A stretch of 64,000 nt of DNA from Mucidula mucida (taxonomy: Eukaryota; Basidiomycota; Agaricomycetes; Agaricales; Physalacriaceae). The stretch spans positions 62,001-126,000 of the forward strand of contig JADNYV010000037.1 in NCBI GenBank assembly GCA_015501055.1, written 5' to 3'. The notes beneath the pieces were generated by a model. It searched no databases. It worked only from the letters and a program-made list of their open reading frames with translations, and had not been told where the DNA came from. Positions 20,703 through 33,174 of the stretch are shown here, piece by piece (position 1 is the stretch's first letter; every line of letters begins with the position of its first letter). The position numbers were made by a program, and so were the translations under genes.

Positions 20703-23451
20703 ATGGCTCAGTCCAATCCAACTGACACGCCTCGGCGCCCCCAATCAGCCTCCACACACGCAGGAGGACCTATGCTTCCTCTTCCCCAACAGCGCGCGGC
20801 CCTCCGAAAGACAATACCCGCGCATACAGTACAGACCGCGAGTCCTATAGCCTTCCTCAAGCGCCACTGTTCTCTTCCCGAATTGTCTTCCAGCGAACAC
20901 GACGGGCTAGTTGCACATGTTATCAGCGAACTCAAGGAGCGTGAACTCCTCAACGACTCAGGTTGGCCAGACACCATAATTGACGGTAGAACCGAGGGCG
21001 CGATCTTCAAAAACCTGGAGCCCATTGTTGCCGCCATTGGTGACATTTGTCTCCTCTGGGACGATGAGGCCCAGAAGCTCAACGATAGGACGACCACATT
21101 CGAATGCGATGGGTCTAATACGACGAACTCTGAAGTGCCGGGGTCATCGTTTATGGTTGATGCTAAATTCATACTCCTCGAACGATGCACGCCAACATCA
21201 AACGTTTCAGACTCCGAGAACGACAAAGCAGATACCGTGGATATCAGTCCAGCCGAGTTCAAGAAAATTGTCAGCGACCGCGCAGATATAACGATTCCCT
21301 ATTGTTCCGTCTGCATCAGCGGCCAACCATACTCTGTTCAATGACTACTCCCGTCGCTTTGTCCTTGGATTCACAATTGAGGGCGTGGAAATGCGTTTCT
21401 GGCATTTTTCGCGTTCACACATCGCTGTCAGTCCCGCGTTCGATTATCACCAGGTGGGTATTTCTCTTTGTCGTATGAGTGAATCTGATGGATCGCTACT
21501 AGGAGCCTGGACTTTTCGTGCGCTTCGCTATCTTCATGACGTTCGCCGATCGCATCGACCTCGGCTACGACCCCACTGTAACTCGAATTCGCGACGCGAA
21601 CAACAAGATTCAGTACCAATTTGAAGTCGACGGGAAATTCTACCTGACCGAATCGTTCATCGCTGAATCCGCTGCTAACGACATCGTTACGCGTGCCACG
21701 CGGGTATGGAGTGTCCGCGAATACGACCCCATCAAGGGCACGTTCATTGGTTCAAATAGCGTTGTTCTCAAAGACGTCTGGCTCTTTTCCGATGCCAAAG
21801 GAGAAAAAGCTATTCACGACGAAATATTTGCGGCGCTCAAGACCTTGGACGATCGGCTCGCCGCAGGTACACCCTTGATTGCACTGGGATTGGACGACTC
21901 TCCACAGGTTTCGCTGGTGGAGGATGCTAAGCCCTTTTTCATGGACATCTTGCAGGATGTGGTTGTCACGTTCAAGCGGGGCGACGCCTAGCACGCCAAT
22001 GTCGCGCCTGCACCCGAGTCCGGCTATACACCCTTCTCTTATTTCCCAGGAAGCAAATTGCGTCCAGCAGTGTTAGGGAAAGTGCCAAGTTCCTTGCGTG
22101 CCGAACTTGGCACAAATGAGGTACCTCCCGTCGTGGAAGAATCTGAAGAAATCCCTGCAACACCCATTGGCGACCATCCGGAGCGAACCCACCGCAGGAT
22201 CATTTTCGCACATCATTGCACCCAACTATATGAGGTCTCTGACTACGCCGATTATGCTTTAGCGATGGTTCATCTCCTAGAAGGTATGTGCTTACGATCA
22301 TATTCTCGTTATCCCCTATGACACTAGATCTAGGCCTCAATTACTTGCGCCTGGCCGGGTATGTTCATCGAGACATCAGTCCCGGTAACTGTCTCGTCTT
22401 CAAGGACCCATCATCAGGCAAACTTCAACTCAAGATCTCGGATCTCGAATATGCGCGCGTATATGGCGCCGACTCATCGAACGTTGTTCCTCTTACCGTA
22501 AGTATTTGGTTTATGATTTCCACCATGCCTCTCTGACTTCATGCTTAGGGAACGCCAGGCTTCATGGCAATCGAATACCAATGCCGGGAGCATCAGTTCC
22601 TTCCTTTCAGCAGGACAAATTGCGTGTCATCGTCCGCAACATTCAGATTACGAGATGCACCTAAAACGAAGCTGGGGCCTCCGGTCGCAACTCAGAATTT
22701 TGCGAATACGCCCTGGTTTCGGTTCAACTACCTTCACGACGTAGAGTCTGCGCTCTGGTTGTACTGCTGGTTGCTGCTCCACCGACTTCCAGAGTCCATC
22801 TCTGATAGACTTTCGGCCTCGCAATGCGATAGCATTGGACGATATGCACGAGAACTCTTCGGTATCACCTTGGTTCCTAACGGTATGCGAAGCCGGTTCA
22901 TGGGAAGCTTTTTGGGACACGGCGACACATTTGGAGCCGTTGTGAGATTTTTAACGTCGTTGTACGGCCAGGACAAGGACTACGGCCTCAGTTTATTGCG
23001 CGGTCTGGATAATTTCCAGCAGCTCGCCACATACTACATGCAGGTGGAGGCATTGACGCAAGTTAGCAGCGACCGTTCCTTCAAGTGGGCGGACAAGGAG
23101 TTTCATCCCTCATTCTATAGACAGCTGCAGTCTGTCTTCTACGACGTTTTCATCGCCCTGCAAGGTTCACAGCTACAGGCTACACGTATCCGTCAGGTTG
23201 CTCCGCTGAAGCGAGTCGCGCTCGCGGCTGCAGTCTCTGACGAGGAGGAGGAGGAGGAGGAGGAGGAGGTACGACCGAGCAAACGCGCTAAGTTGCAGAA
23301 GTCTCGACCCTTTGCTTCGCGGTCATCAGCTGGATCGAAGCAGCCACGAGTTCAAAGCTGGTTCTCGAGTAGTTTATATGTGATTTTCTATCTACGTTGT
23401 AACTTGTATATACTCCACCGTTGTACTACATACATTTCTTTCTTGTGTTGA
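20703..23451 (+). pseudogene. FunK1-type fungal protein kinase, copy 1 (damaged)
   Basis: The protein starts MAQSNPTDTPRRPQ and follows the FunK1 layout: N-terminal region (20703-21290), the block RRFVLGFTIEGVEMRFWHFS, an intron near 21454-21502, FMTFADRIDLGYDPTVTRI, then the kinase core with the catalytic loop YVHRDISPGNCLVF, the metal-binding motif ISDLEYARVYG and the activation segment GTPGFMAIEYQ. Introns 22285-22332 and about 22498-22549 have good sites. The C terminus carries a poly-glutamate run from (GAG)n and a basic RPSKRAKL motif. Key residues HRD and D of the DLE motif are present, so the ancestor was catalytically competent. Two breaks are seen: a frame change near 21300 and an in-frame TAG at 21989-21991, too close to other coding sequence for a normal intron. 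Either it is a pseudogene or these sites are misread. Confidence 0.8.
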
Positions 23452-23909
23452 AATCTACGTACCTATATTACTTATCGCCCCCCAAGTCGTGTAGATCATC
23501 GACGTCTACTTGGTAGCACGCAACGTTCACATATATCAATTCATCTGAGGCATGACTGTTATAAAGGTCTTCCGGGCTTTACTTGACAGTCACTTCGTGT
23601 TGGAAAGTGAGATATTCAACGATGGCGATGACCATTGGGTGTCATGAATTGTCTTGTCAGGGGCCCGACAAGTGGGGGCGAGTATCTGAAGCCCGCTAAG
23701 AGTGAAACGGAACAGATTGAGAATGGGCGTAAGTAGATCGATTGTCACGGCGTCCCGACGTATGGCGCGCAGAGTTGGCAAGCGGCGCGCACTAAAGCAA
23801 TGAACTTGCTCGTGATAGGAAGCCATGAATAATGTGTAAGTTATATAGAGGTAGGTAGAGAGAGAGAAAACAGTATAGTACGATGATATATGTAGAGAAA
23901 TTGCTTTTT
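23452..23909. other. Intergenic between converging FunK1 copies
   Basis: AT-rich 3' flank of both kinase copies. No gene or repeat recognised. Confidence 0.45.
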
Positions 23910-25530
23910 TCACCTCGGTGTGGGCAATGGCGGCGTAACAGCCGAGTGCCTCGCTCTGGACCGTCTTTGATCAGTTCTATGGCGCTTGTTCGGACGCTCC
24001 TCCTCCGCACTGTCTTTGTCGTTTGTAGCTAACGCTTCAGCGAGTCGAACTTGGGTCGAACAGATCAATGGGCACTGCCGAAAGCTTCGAGTCATTCAGC
24101 GACCCAGACATTCGATAAAAGATGCCCTGCAGCTCTCTATAATACGCGGACTAAAACTCCTTCGGTGCCCACATGAATGACTTGGCGGTGGGGATAGGCG
24201 TCGAACTCTCCACCTCTTTATAAAATCTAAGGATGCTCTGGAAAGCTATCAAGCCGTGGAGTACGGTGAGGCCGTGCTGCACATCCTGCTCATAACACGA
24301 CTGCAGCAGCTCGTAGGCTTCCGGATATAAACAATTGGCTTCGAAACCGCCGATGAAGGGCCTTCGCATCGCTGGGGGATCAAGGGAAGTCCCGAATAGT
24401 TCGCAAGAAATCTTGGCAAGGCGTTCACATTGTGCGTGCGAAACATTACCAAGGAGGGAGGACGGCAATCTATAAAGCAAGAACCAGCAGAACAACCAGA
24501 ACAACCAGAGAGCGGATTCCATGTCATGGAGAAAGTTGAATCTGAACCATTTTGGGACCACCACCGTTTTGATTACTGTTGGGCCACAAGATGTGGATTT
24601 CCCACCTTGATAAATGAATGGTTCCGGAGATGGAGCGGCACTCCAAGGAGTGAAGATATCGTAAACACTGAGATTCAACCGCTACGAAGCCTGGCGGTCC
24701 CTGCGCATGGGATGAAAGAGTAAGTCAATACACTCACTCTAAGCAGGAAGCCAATGTACGGGGATAGGGGCCATATGCGGGTACTCCATGCTATACAGGC
24801 GTGCATACTCAAGATCCGAAATCTTGATTTGAATCACATCCGACGAATCCTTGGTGTATAGACAGTTACCAGGGCTAATGTTTTGATGAACGTAGCCAGC
24901 TAACCGCAAATGATTGAGGGCTAATAGCAAAATACTCAGAAAGAGATAGAGAATTTGGTTTGAGACGACATACCTTGAATACCTTGAACCATTGCTAAAG
25001 CATACCTTGGCGTAGTCCATAAGGGAATACAGATTGCTACAACAATCTCTGAACACGATTCTGCGATTGGTCCGAATGGTCGTGGATGGATGTCGGAAGG
25101 CTTTCCTTTGAATCTCCACCATACTAGGAGGCGCCTCAATCTTGCCAACTTTTGTACACCAAGAACCTGGCATCTTCCCCAAGACCGCAGCACGCAGATT
25201 GTTTTTGGGGGCGTACATGAAAGGTCTATAACCGGTCTCGGGCCGCACGTCGCCGGGCGCCAATATAACAACTACATCCTGAGTGATGTCCATAGAGCAA
25301 GGTCTAGCGTCTTCAACAAGATTCCCGTCGTCTTTTCCTGCTGCAAGGTGATTGTCTAAAGTTTTGAGCGCAGAGAAATTATCACCAATTCCCTTATTTT
25401 CTCCTTCGAAGAGCCAGTCATGTTTGGGAACATTGCTATGCACGCCGATGAACATGCCCTCCACACAATCCGCGACACCTGTTGCAACAACTAGTTGGTT
25501 GAAACAAGAGCGAGACAACATTCCTGACAC
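23910..25530 (-). pseudogene. FunK1-type kinase, copy 2: 5'-truncated, catalytic HRD replaced by HQN
   Basis: Minus-strand frames match copy 1 from LKTLDNHLAAGKDDGNLVED onward: ITQDVVVILAPGDV, then LNHLRLAGYVHQNISPGN, KISDLEYARLYSME, GPPGFVAVE, and the C-terminal WFRFNFLHDMESALWLFW. The first 200 or so residues are absent; similarity ends near 25530 and unrelated sequence follows. The catalytic loop reads HQNIS instead of HRDIS, losing both the arginine and the catalytic aspartate. A one-base frame break lies near 25005 (DYAK versus YALAMVQGIQ), followed by a normal intron ending TGCTATTAG. A tail with basic PNKRHRTDQRRS lies at 23910-24095 in another frame. It is a decayed pseudokinase remnant converging on copy 1. 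Confidence 0.8.
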
Positions 25531-25574
25531 TTTGTCAGAAGAGCCTCCGGCTTCTCAAGCCCGGTTTTTTTAGT

Positions 25575-28400
25575 CTCCGTCTTGTTGCACTACCAGGCCC
25601 TGTTGGGCTAAGTGGTAACTCAACCCCCGTCTTTACCACTCAGTTTGATGACAATGGAAACACACCGTCACAAGAAGTAAGCCTCCATCTTCTTGGTATC
25701 TTGTCCCTGAGCTGATTTACTGTGCAGTTCAAGTTTGCAACTAATTTCTGTGCAATACTCGAATCCTGCCGCGACTTGAAACCCCCCAGAATCCTTTTTG
25801 TTAATCGTTCTCTCTTTATAGCACACATTGAAAATGCGATAGCAGTGTTTGGAAAACTCCTTCTGTTGTGTCATTTTGATTCTGATGCTATCCTATGCAT
25901 TTGGACTATGCTTGAACAGTTTCATGATGTTCTGGCGGAGGGGGATTTTGCTTCTACTTTCGGACAGTTGGCGATTGGTCATTCAAAATATTCAAGCCTG
26001 TCACATAACCACTTGCATATATGGCGAGTCGACCTTTCCCATCTGCGTCCCTTGGACGATATGACTGCCATTAATGAGCTCACAGACGGCCTTGTCTGGT
26101 CACTCAAGATATTTGTCAAGTCACTGGCCAACTATATTACTGCCCCGGCTCCTATCATTGATCCAAGCCGGGGCCTTGCAGAGTCTATTACCGACATACT
26201 TGTATGAGGCCTCCTTTCAACACTCCTTGTCATGCTAACTTTACTTTTGCCAGGATTATGTTAAAACATATAGTTCTGATGATATCATGGTCACTTTTCA
26301 TTTTCCCAACCAGCCCGCAAACAACCTATGGCATGCGCGCCTTTTATCCCCAGAAGTCCAGCGCCAAATCACCGAGAACAATATTTTGGAATAGCTCGCT
26401 GTTAACATAATGCAGCCCCTTCATAATTCTGACATTGTAACTTGCATTATCAATTTCAGCCAATCTTCCGCTGCAAATGAACGCATGAATGTCTCTAGAG
26501 GTGTTCACTTCCATAAGCTCTCATATTACATTGATTTCTAAGATGCCTTCTTCATCAGCAAACAAGAGGCTCAAGTCTGCGTGTTCAAGGCATATTCCCA
26601 GAATGATAGGCCAGCTGTTCTCAATCGCATGAAAGAGATAGAAGAAATGGCCAGCAGTTACTGCCACTGCAACAATGTTTCGTATCTACCCAAACAACAT
26701 GAGGGGTATTTGCGGTGCGACTTGCTTCAGACTATCCTCCAGAAGGCATTCACATTACCTCCGACAACCTCATTAACACATAACATACACAATAGGCTTG
26801 ATCTCAAGCTCGGAGACTAGAATCATCAGCTGATTGCGCTGGTCATCCTCCATAGTCGTTTCATTGATTGGACAAGTATTGTTCGTATTGCCACCTTTCC
26901 CAAAGTCTCCCTAATGAGCATTGTTCTGAACAATACCCCTAACCCCCTTGCCTATTCGTCGATCTCTCGTAAACCTGCTCCGGTAGATGACTTTCTTCCT
27001 TAATTCCGCTCTTCTCTGGTCGTACCAACCTGAGCACTTACTGGGGCCATTGGTCACCTTCTGTGCGGCCTTGGCTTATTAACCGTCAATAATATGGACA
27101 CGCCATGGAGAAACAAGACATCAGATACTTCCCCACGGCCTGGATTAGTAGCGGCAAGCCAACTTGCTCTCAAATGTGTAAGGTTCCACATGTGTATGCT
27201 GAATGAGTTTAAGTTGACCCCGCCTTCTAGCTGCAGGACATCATCAAGAAATGGTTGCATTCCGTTTATGCAGTTCGACCTGGAGACATGGCGTCTTTCA
27301 TGCGGGATCTTGCCAACTTCTACCAATCTCTAGACATATGTTCGCTCCGTACGATGCCTAAGATTGCATTTTAACAAGTCGTTCTTGTTATGCTTGATGT
27401 CAGCGGAGCATCCCATGGATATATCCGTGAAGTTGACGAGTTGAAGTTCATCTCATACACCTGGAAGCCGGATGATGTTGAGCCAGCTGCTATAAAGACC
27501 CCAAAGTCCCAATTCCCGGCGCGCAGCAGGAACTTGAAGAGGATGTCTTGGATGAAGGGCTAGGATTTATAGCTTTGCAGAAGGGGAGTGGCCATATGGC
27601 CAGGAGCCTGAGGACTGGATATCTTTTCCGAATTGTGCCCCGGACAACAGTTACGACGACAATGGCTACGATGAAGTGCCGGAGCATGTCCAATTCCTGA
27701 ATATTAACGGCAACTTCAACATTCACAATGTCAAAGATGGCAGTGCACCGTCGCAGCTTGAGGAGTTTGTTCCTTCAATGCCTTTAGGCATGAAGAAGTC
27801 AACCAGTGTTGTTTCCAATTGTCCACCCTCAAATCTAAGTGCACAACCTCTCTATCTCGACTGTTTCTCCCCCAGCCCGGTGCTTGTATCAAGGAGCTAA
27901 AGGTAGCCTCTGCCCAGTATGTCTACAAAGGCACCATGGGTCGAAAGGTCAACCAGCCCAGTGATCTCCAGCTACAAAAGTTCATTCAGCATGTTAAGAC
28001 GATTGAGTTACCTCTAATTGAACATTAGTGGACCAAGAAGAACAAGCCTGTTCCGATCAACAAAACACATTATTGCCCAATTCACTGGGAGTCAAAGCAA
28101 CCAATGAATCAGGTGAAGTGGATGGATCTTATGGTTGTGTTCTGGGACACGGAGCACAGAGAATGGAAGATTGAACAGGTTGACACGCGCTTTTGAAATG
28201 TGATTCGTCAAGTCAGGAGATACTAGAAAGTTGTCGCAGAGGGTTCTATAAACATCTATGCTCAAACTGGGCTAAATATTAACTCTGACAGGTTTACAAT
28301 GACGGTGACGGAAGAGGATAACAGGGTAAATGCTTGTGTGTGGATGCTCCTCTGTGGCCACCGTCTCATTTCCTACAACCTTCCTCCCCTATGCACCAAG
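25575..28400 (+). pseudogene. Decayed coding region of unknown identity
   Basis: Several plus-strand stretches look like former exons: 25722-26207 (FKFATNFCAILESCRDLKPP ... HLHIWRVDLSHLRP), a second frame at 26581-26820, the sequence near 27230-27330 (IIKKWLHSVYAVRPGDMASF), DVSGASHGYIREVDELKF near 27400, and WPYGQEPEDWISFPNCAPDN near 27590-27650. They are separated by stop codons and frame changes, with few convincing splice sites. The order and strand agree, suggesting one long decayed gene or transposon. I could not match any domain. It begins right where the truncated FunK1 copy 2 ends. Confidence 0.35.
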
Positions 28401-29003
28401 ACTAAATATGTCAATTCCGTCCATAGTAGTAAGTAGACACAGTAGCGCTGTAAAAGTGACCAGGGGCTTTAAGCTGGTTTCCAGGAATTGTTACATCATG
28501 TGGTCCTGGAGTGCAATGTGGCGCGTCTTCCTAGCTAATGACCAGGCGGCACACGGGGACGCCTAGCAAACGCTAACTGCCAGAGGCTATCACGGGAGAC
28601 CTTGATGGTTCTTATTACTAGTACCGGGCTTCACCAACAGTTGGCATGGTTGGTGTTTGAAATTTGATGTCTTTGCGGTAAGTATATGCTGCTCCCATCT
28701 TCATCCCAGCACAGAAATTATTTGAGGGTTCCCCAGATTTTTGGGATGAGGAGGATGGGGATGAGGAGTGATGTTTCAATAGTGTGGTGCTTACGCTGTC
28801 GTGTTCTATTTCCTCCAATGCCACTTAATTATTGAATTTTGCACGCACCAAGGACTCAGCAGTTGGGATCCGAAGAAACAAAGGTATAAAATTAAATAAC
28901 ACAAAAACAGATCAAGAAAACCATTAAAGAGTGACTATCATAGATATCAAACCGAGATGCAACTTTTCTAGCAAGTACCACCAACTAAATTCTCCAGAGG
29001 GAT
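28401..29003. other. Nothing recognised
   Basis: A 68-codon minus-strand frame at 28618-28824 with a serine-rich run is the only open stretch. No motif, repeat or RNA gene is seen. Confidence 0.4.
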
Positions 29004-29827
29004 TTACAAGCCAGAGTGGGCACCCTGGGCGGTGGAGAAGGCATTGTTAATGTAGGCCGGCAAAGTGGCATTGTTCCAGTTGCTTCCACCAACAACAACA
29101 GTGTTTTGGCCAACATCGCTGCCCGAGAATCCGAGATCATGCTGAAAAGAATGAGCGATATGGTTGATGAAATAATCACAATTGTAAACGTACCACAGAC
29201 AGGGATTCATTGTCTCCAAAGAGGTCACCGTAGTGGCCAGTGATGCTGGAGTTATAGCCAACCTAATGGCCAGAGTCGTGTTTCAGATTGTGGCTGAATG
29301 AGCCAAGGCTTGCGTAAAATTGTTTGAACCTACATGTAATAATAAGAATTTTTGTTATTTTTAAGAAGAGACGAGGCACATACACGACGGTCTGCGTCTC
29401 AACCTCGCAGATCTGCTCAGTGATGATACTGAAAAATAGTCAGGCAAGAAGAAGTTGGATCGTCAAGCAGAATTGCCGCACCGCTTCGCCATCTCCTGGA
29501 GCACAACCAAGCGCTACTGGATAATCTCAATGGCCTGCGCATGGCAGACAACGGACGTCTTCTGGACAACAACTTGCTCAAAGTTGAAGTGGGCAAAGTT
29601 GTTCACGCCGTAGAAGTTGTCAAAGTTGTCCAGGGAGTCAAAGCCTCCCCAGTGGTCGAAAGAAACGGGACCGCCACGGGCAGCTAATCCTGGAGGGGAG
29701 TGAACTTCAAGCATCCGGGAAGTATGAAGAACATACCCAAGGCTAATGACTGTCCAATTGGGCTGGACATAACACCACTGACTAAGAGAGCCCGAGATAC
29801 GAGAGGAAGAGCGATCTTGGAGAACAT
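29004..29827 (-). pseudogene. Small secreted protein gene with two in-frame TAG stops
   Basis: From the ATG at 29827 the minus strand reads MFSKIALPLVSRALLVSGVM, a typical signal peptide. An intron (GTATGTTC...CTCCAG) follows, then ARGGPVSFDHWGGFDSLDNF and KTSVVCHAQAIEIIQ, where a TAG interrupts (about 29514). The frame continues RLVVLQEMAKR, an intron ending TTTTTCAG, then IITEQICEVETQTVV, another intron, FYASLGSFSHNLKHDSGH followed by a second TAG, then VGYNSSITGHYGDLFGDN and finally HDLGFSGSDVGQNTVVVGGS to the stop at 29004. Both TAG codons sit where CAG would keep the pattern, so each needs one C-to-T change. The protein resembles a small secreted hypothetical family that I believe is common in mushroom genomes; its function is unknown. 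Confidence 0.6.
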
Positions 29828-32736
29828 GATAGCCTATATAATAATCTTAAAGGTTGCTGCAATAGAGTTAGTCAAGTCCATGAAGTAATATAATCAAAAG
29901 CGCACATCTTGAAAAGTTCAAAGGATGGTGAAGAAGTTAGAGAAGGGATGTCAAAAAGGCAACCGGGCCCAAGAAAGAACAAAGAAAGGCTGGTTAAGAA
30001 GCAATAAAAAAGCGAGTGAGGATATAAAAAGGCCAAAGCTACCAAGTTTTATACGCTGAGGCGGAGTATCGTAATATACTGCTTCAAGGAGTTGCATTGA
30101 CAGTGTTTGAGAGAGATTTGATGTGGAATAGTGCTATTGGACATTCAGCGCGTCGGGCTGTCAGACTAAATGCAGAACGGGTCATTTGTTACCACGCAGC
30201 GTGAATGTGAGTACCCATCATCCGCCACAGATGTAGATTACAATCATGGGCGCACATTTACTAGCCACGGATTACTACATTCCTTGAGAGTTTACAAAGC
30301 GGAGTGCAGTTGTTACTATATTCTGTGTTCAGGACTGTGAGTTCATGTGAACCAGCCAATCCTTGCGGACCCAAATATACTCGACCACCACTCTCAGCCT
30401 TAACCCGGACCGTCAGCATCAATATAGAAACCGGCAACACAACCATTGATCAGGATGATGCCGTCTCACACTCTAGATGTGCTCAATGCAAGTAGTGACA
30501 TTGAGCGCGAAGGCGATAGTAATTGCTATGTGATAAATCCACATAGTTACACCGCCAAACAACACCACTACTACTTACTGCTGGTGTGACAGGTTGGATA
30601 GAGTTGAAGCAAGATACTTGTCAAGAGAAGAAGTCTTCAATGTTGCCCACCGGGTATAAAAGCATTCCATCAACATTATCAGAAATAATGCGCCGAGAGT
30701 ATACACCACATTATTGAGTGGCTGAACGCGGGAAAAACCTTCAAGCCTATGACAACTTGGTGCGGGTTTGAGTAAGTTGATTTGCGTCTGAGGAGCCCAA
30801 CAATGATGAGATGCTGTAATTCCGTCAAACAAACAATGAATACCTTTGGAGAAAGCAAGGCACATACCTGTAGAAATCACACACATCTGTATCCTCGGTC
30901 CAAAAGCTGTCCACTGAGTCGTTGATCGACAAGCAAGCATTCAAGCAGATTAGTACCAAGGAGAAAGAGGTGTTGCGTGGTGTACGGTGCTCACCTTAAG
31001 AACATTCTTCATGAGCAGATGAGCGGACAAAAAAGAGCCAGTGTAAATTCTCACACCTCCTGATATTGGTGGATTTCAGTTAAAACATGAGCATTGCTGT
31101 GGGTCATAAAGCACCAACTCACCCGCAATCTACACTCTCATTGTCTTTGGGACTTATCTCTCTGACTGGCATTGTGCCTGCATTGTGCGTCTACAAAACG
31201 CTCGGAAATTTTGGACCAAACGCCGCAGTGTTTAATCGCAATTGCTTGACTCAAACTTTGACTTTGACAATGACAATGAGATCAGAATCACATCCAGCAG
31301 CGGACCAGCACATTGTGGAAAACTTGGCATCAAGACTGCGACGGCGGTCAGTCTCTGGTGGCAACGACGAGGCAGATCCTCGCTCATAACTTGACTATCA
31401 TCCCCAAGCCAGCAAATGTTCCAAGTTGTACCAAAACGGCTGTGTCACAGTGGGCGATTGACGGTTGGCAAATGTATCATATCTTGTATAGTACCAGGCA
31501 ACAGTCTTTGCCAGTACTGCAGGCTGAGCGGGAGTAACACCTAGAAATATACCTTTGAATGTTTGTGGTGCTCAGTTACAGCAGAGTATATGATCAAGCG
31601 GAAGAGAACTCGGCATTGGTGCGACAAGGGTGCCGCGGCAAATTTGAAACTCGGCCAACACCTACAAGGACCTACGTCCCTGAGTCAGAAATCTGCTTGC
31701 AATATTCGCACTCATGATTTATCATCCACCTGGTAGGAATCTCGGTGAAAAATTGAAACATCTGGCTCATCTGGCGGCCCCTAACAACTTTGATTCTGCA
31801 GTTCAGCAGGCAACGTGAATAGACTGTAGGAAGGCGTTTATTAGGACTATTGCCATCACAAATGGTGCACATTTCCTCGTTCTCAGTTGGCCTTTTGCTA
31901 ATGTACCCTGTTTAAGTCTCAAGATCATTCATAATGCTCTCAGCTTGTTGCCGGACTGGATCGGAGATCTGAGCTATTACTACCTTATCAATCACTGTCA
32001 CTGTCGGTGTTGGTGAGTGAGTTCCTTCTTTCCGATGACATTTTAAATGGCCAAACATGCCAGGTCCTTAGTTCTTAATAATGCACTCTAGTTGTGCAGC
32101 TGGGCTGCAGATCATGGTTGATACAATATTCACCATGAAATGTAGGCGCCATCTGGGCTAATCATTGTCTTGGATACTTAAAGACTGATAACAATCCCCC
32201 CGCGATTGAACTTCCACAGCTTCCACATGTCGAATTTACTGCTTTCAGCAGACTACAGTAACCAGTACACGTCTAACACGGTTAAATGCTGGAATATGAT
32301 GAACGAAGCCTTTCCTGCTTTATTCCCAATTCATCCAAACAACCCATTGGGGATCCAAACAAGACCAAATGCTAAGCAGTTCTGACTTCCAGTCCTTCTG
32401 CATCTACCATTGTCCGTTCAACCTGTCCATCGCCGCACAATAATGTTCTAGCAGAATCAACGCGTGAGGTCGACGCTGGGGTAGCAACAATATGAAGGCA
32501 TCGGACGACAGCATTAGCCAGAGAAACACAGCATGCATATGGTAATCTCAGTAGAAGGAAGCCGCCCGAGACCTGCACAAGAAGCATAACGAGTGCTGAT
32601 ATGCAGCAGAAACCGATGTGTCCAGTACCTTGCTGATCTGAGAAGCGCCATTAACTGGCAGCGGAAGGGTTGTTAGGAACCGCGGGAAGCGTTGAGCTAC
32701 ATCTTCAGATTCTCCCAGATTCAGAAGAGCAGTGAT
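29828..32736. other. Decayed region, no supported gene
   Basis: Only short open frames. The longest (30575-30940, minus, 121 codons) has no motif and a composition typical of chance frames. Some minus-strand pieces near 32372-32587 could belong to the transcription-factor remnant upstream, but cannot be joined with confidence. Confidence 0.4.
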
Positions 32737-33174
32737 TCAGGGAATCAACCCGGCTACGCTCAAGAACTGAAGACTAGACAATTGGCTACAAAAGGCCGCT
32801 GCCGACGTTTGTAAGATGGTCAACCACGGTGTCGGGATATGAGCAGAGGCTGAGGACGCAAAACCATATATTGCGATAAACATCTGGGTGCTAAAGTGGG
32901 CGCCAGAATCCATCCCGCAATGACCGCCGTTTACTTCTGCGGCACAAAGGGCGTCATTGAAGTAAGAGACCGCGGCTGTGGCATATTTTGTTGCCCAAGG
33001 ATGGGTGGAGTTGAGCGTGTAAAGATGGAGAGCCGATATGGCGAGGAGGGAGTCAAGAAGGAGCTTGTTTTCCATTATGACGGCCAAACATGGAATAGTG
33101 AGCCGCCAGACATCAGAGGCAATGGGATCCTCACAAATGGTGAAGCATGTACTCATCGTGTACTGGTGCATCAA
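32737..33174 (-). pseudogene. Fragment of a fungal Zn2Cys6-type transcription factor (activation-domain region)
   Basis: The 145-codon frame reads HQYTMSTCFTICEDPIASDV, then WRLTIPCLAVIMENKLLLDS followed by LLAISALHLYTLNSTHP. This resembles the fungal-specific transcription factor domain of the Upc2-like group, whose typical text is an H-x-T serine/threonine-rich stretch, a tryptophan, then LLDSLLAISALHL. No zinc-cluster motif (CxxCxxxxxxC) could be found upstream on this strand, and downstream frames are broken. It is therefore a fragment, not a working regulator. Confidence 0.5.

Noticed and set aside
30261..30940. Possible tRNA or other RNA gene in the decayed region
   Set aside because: No cloverleaf-like pairing or B-box (GGTTCGAnnCC) could be seen.
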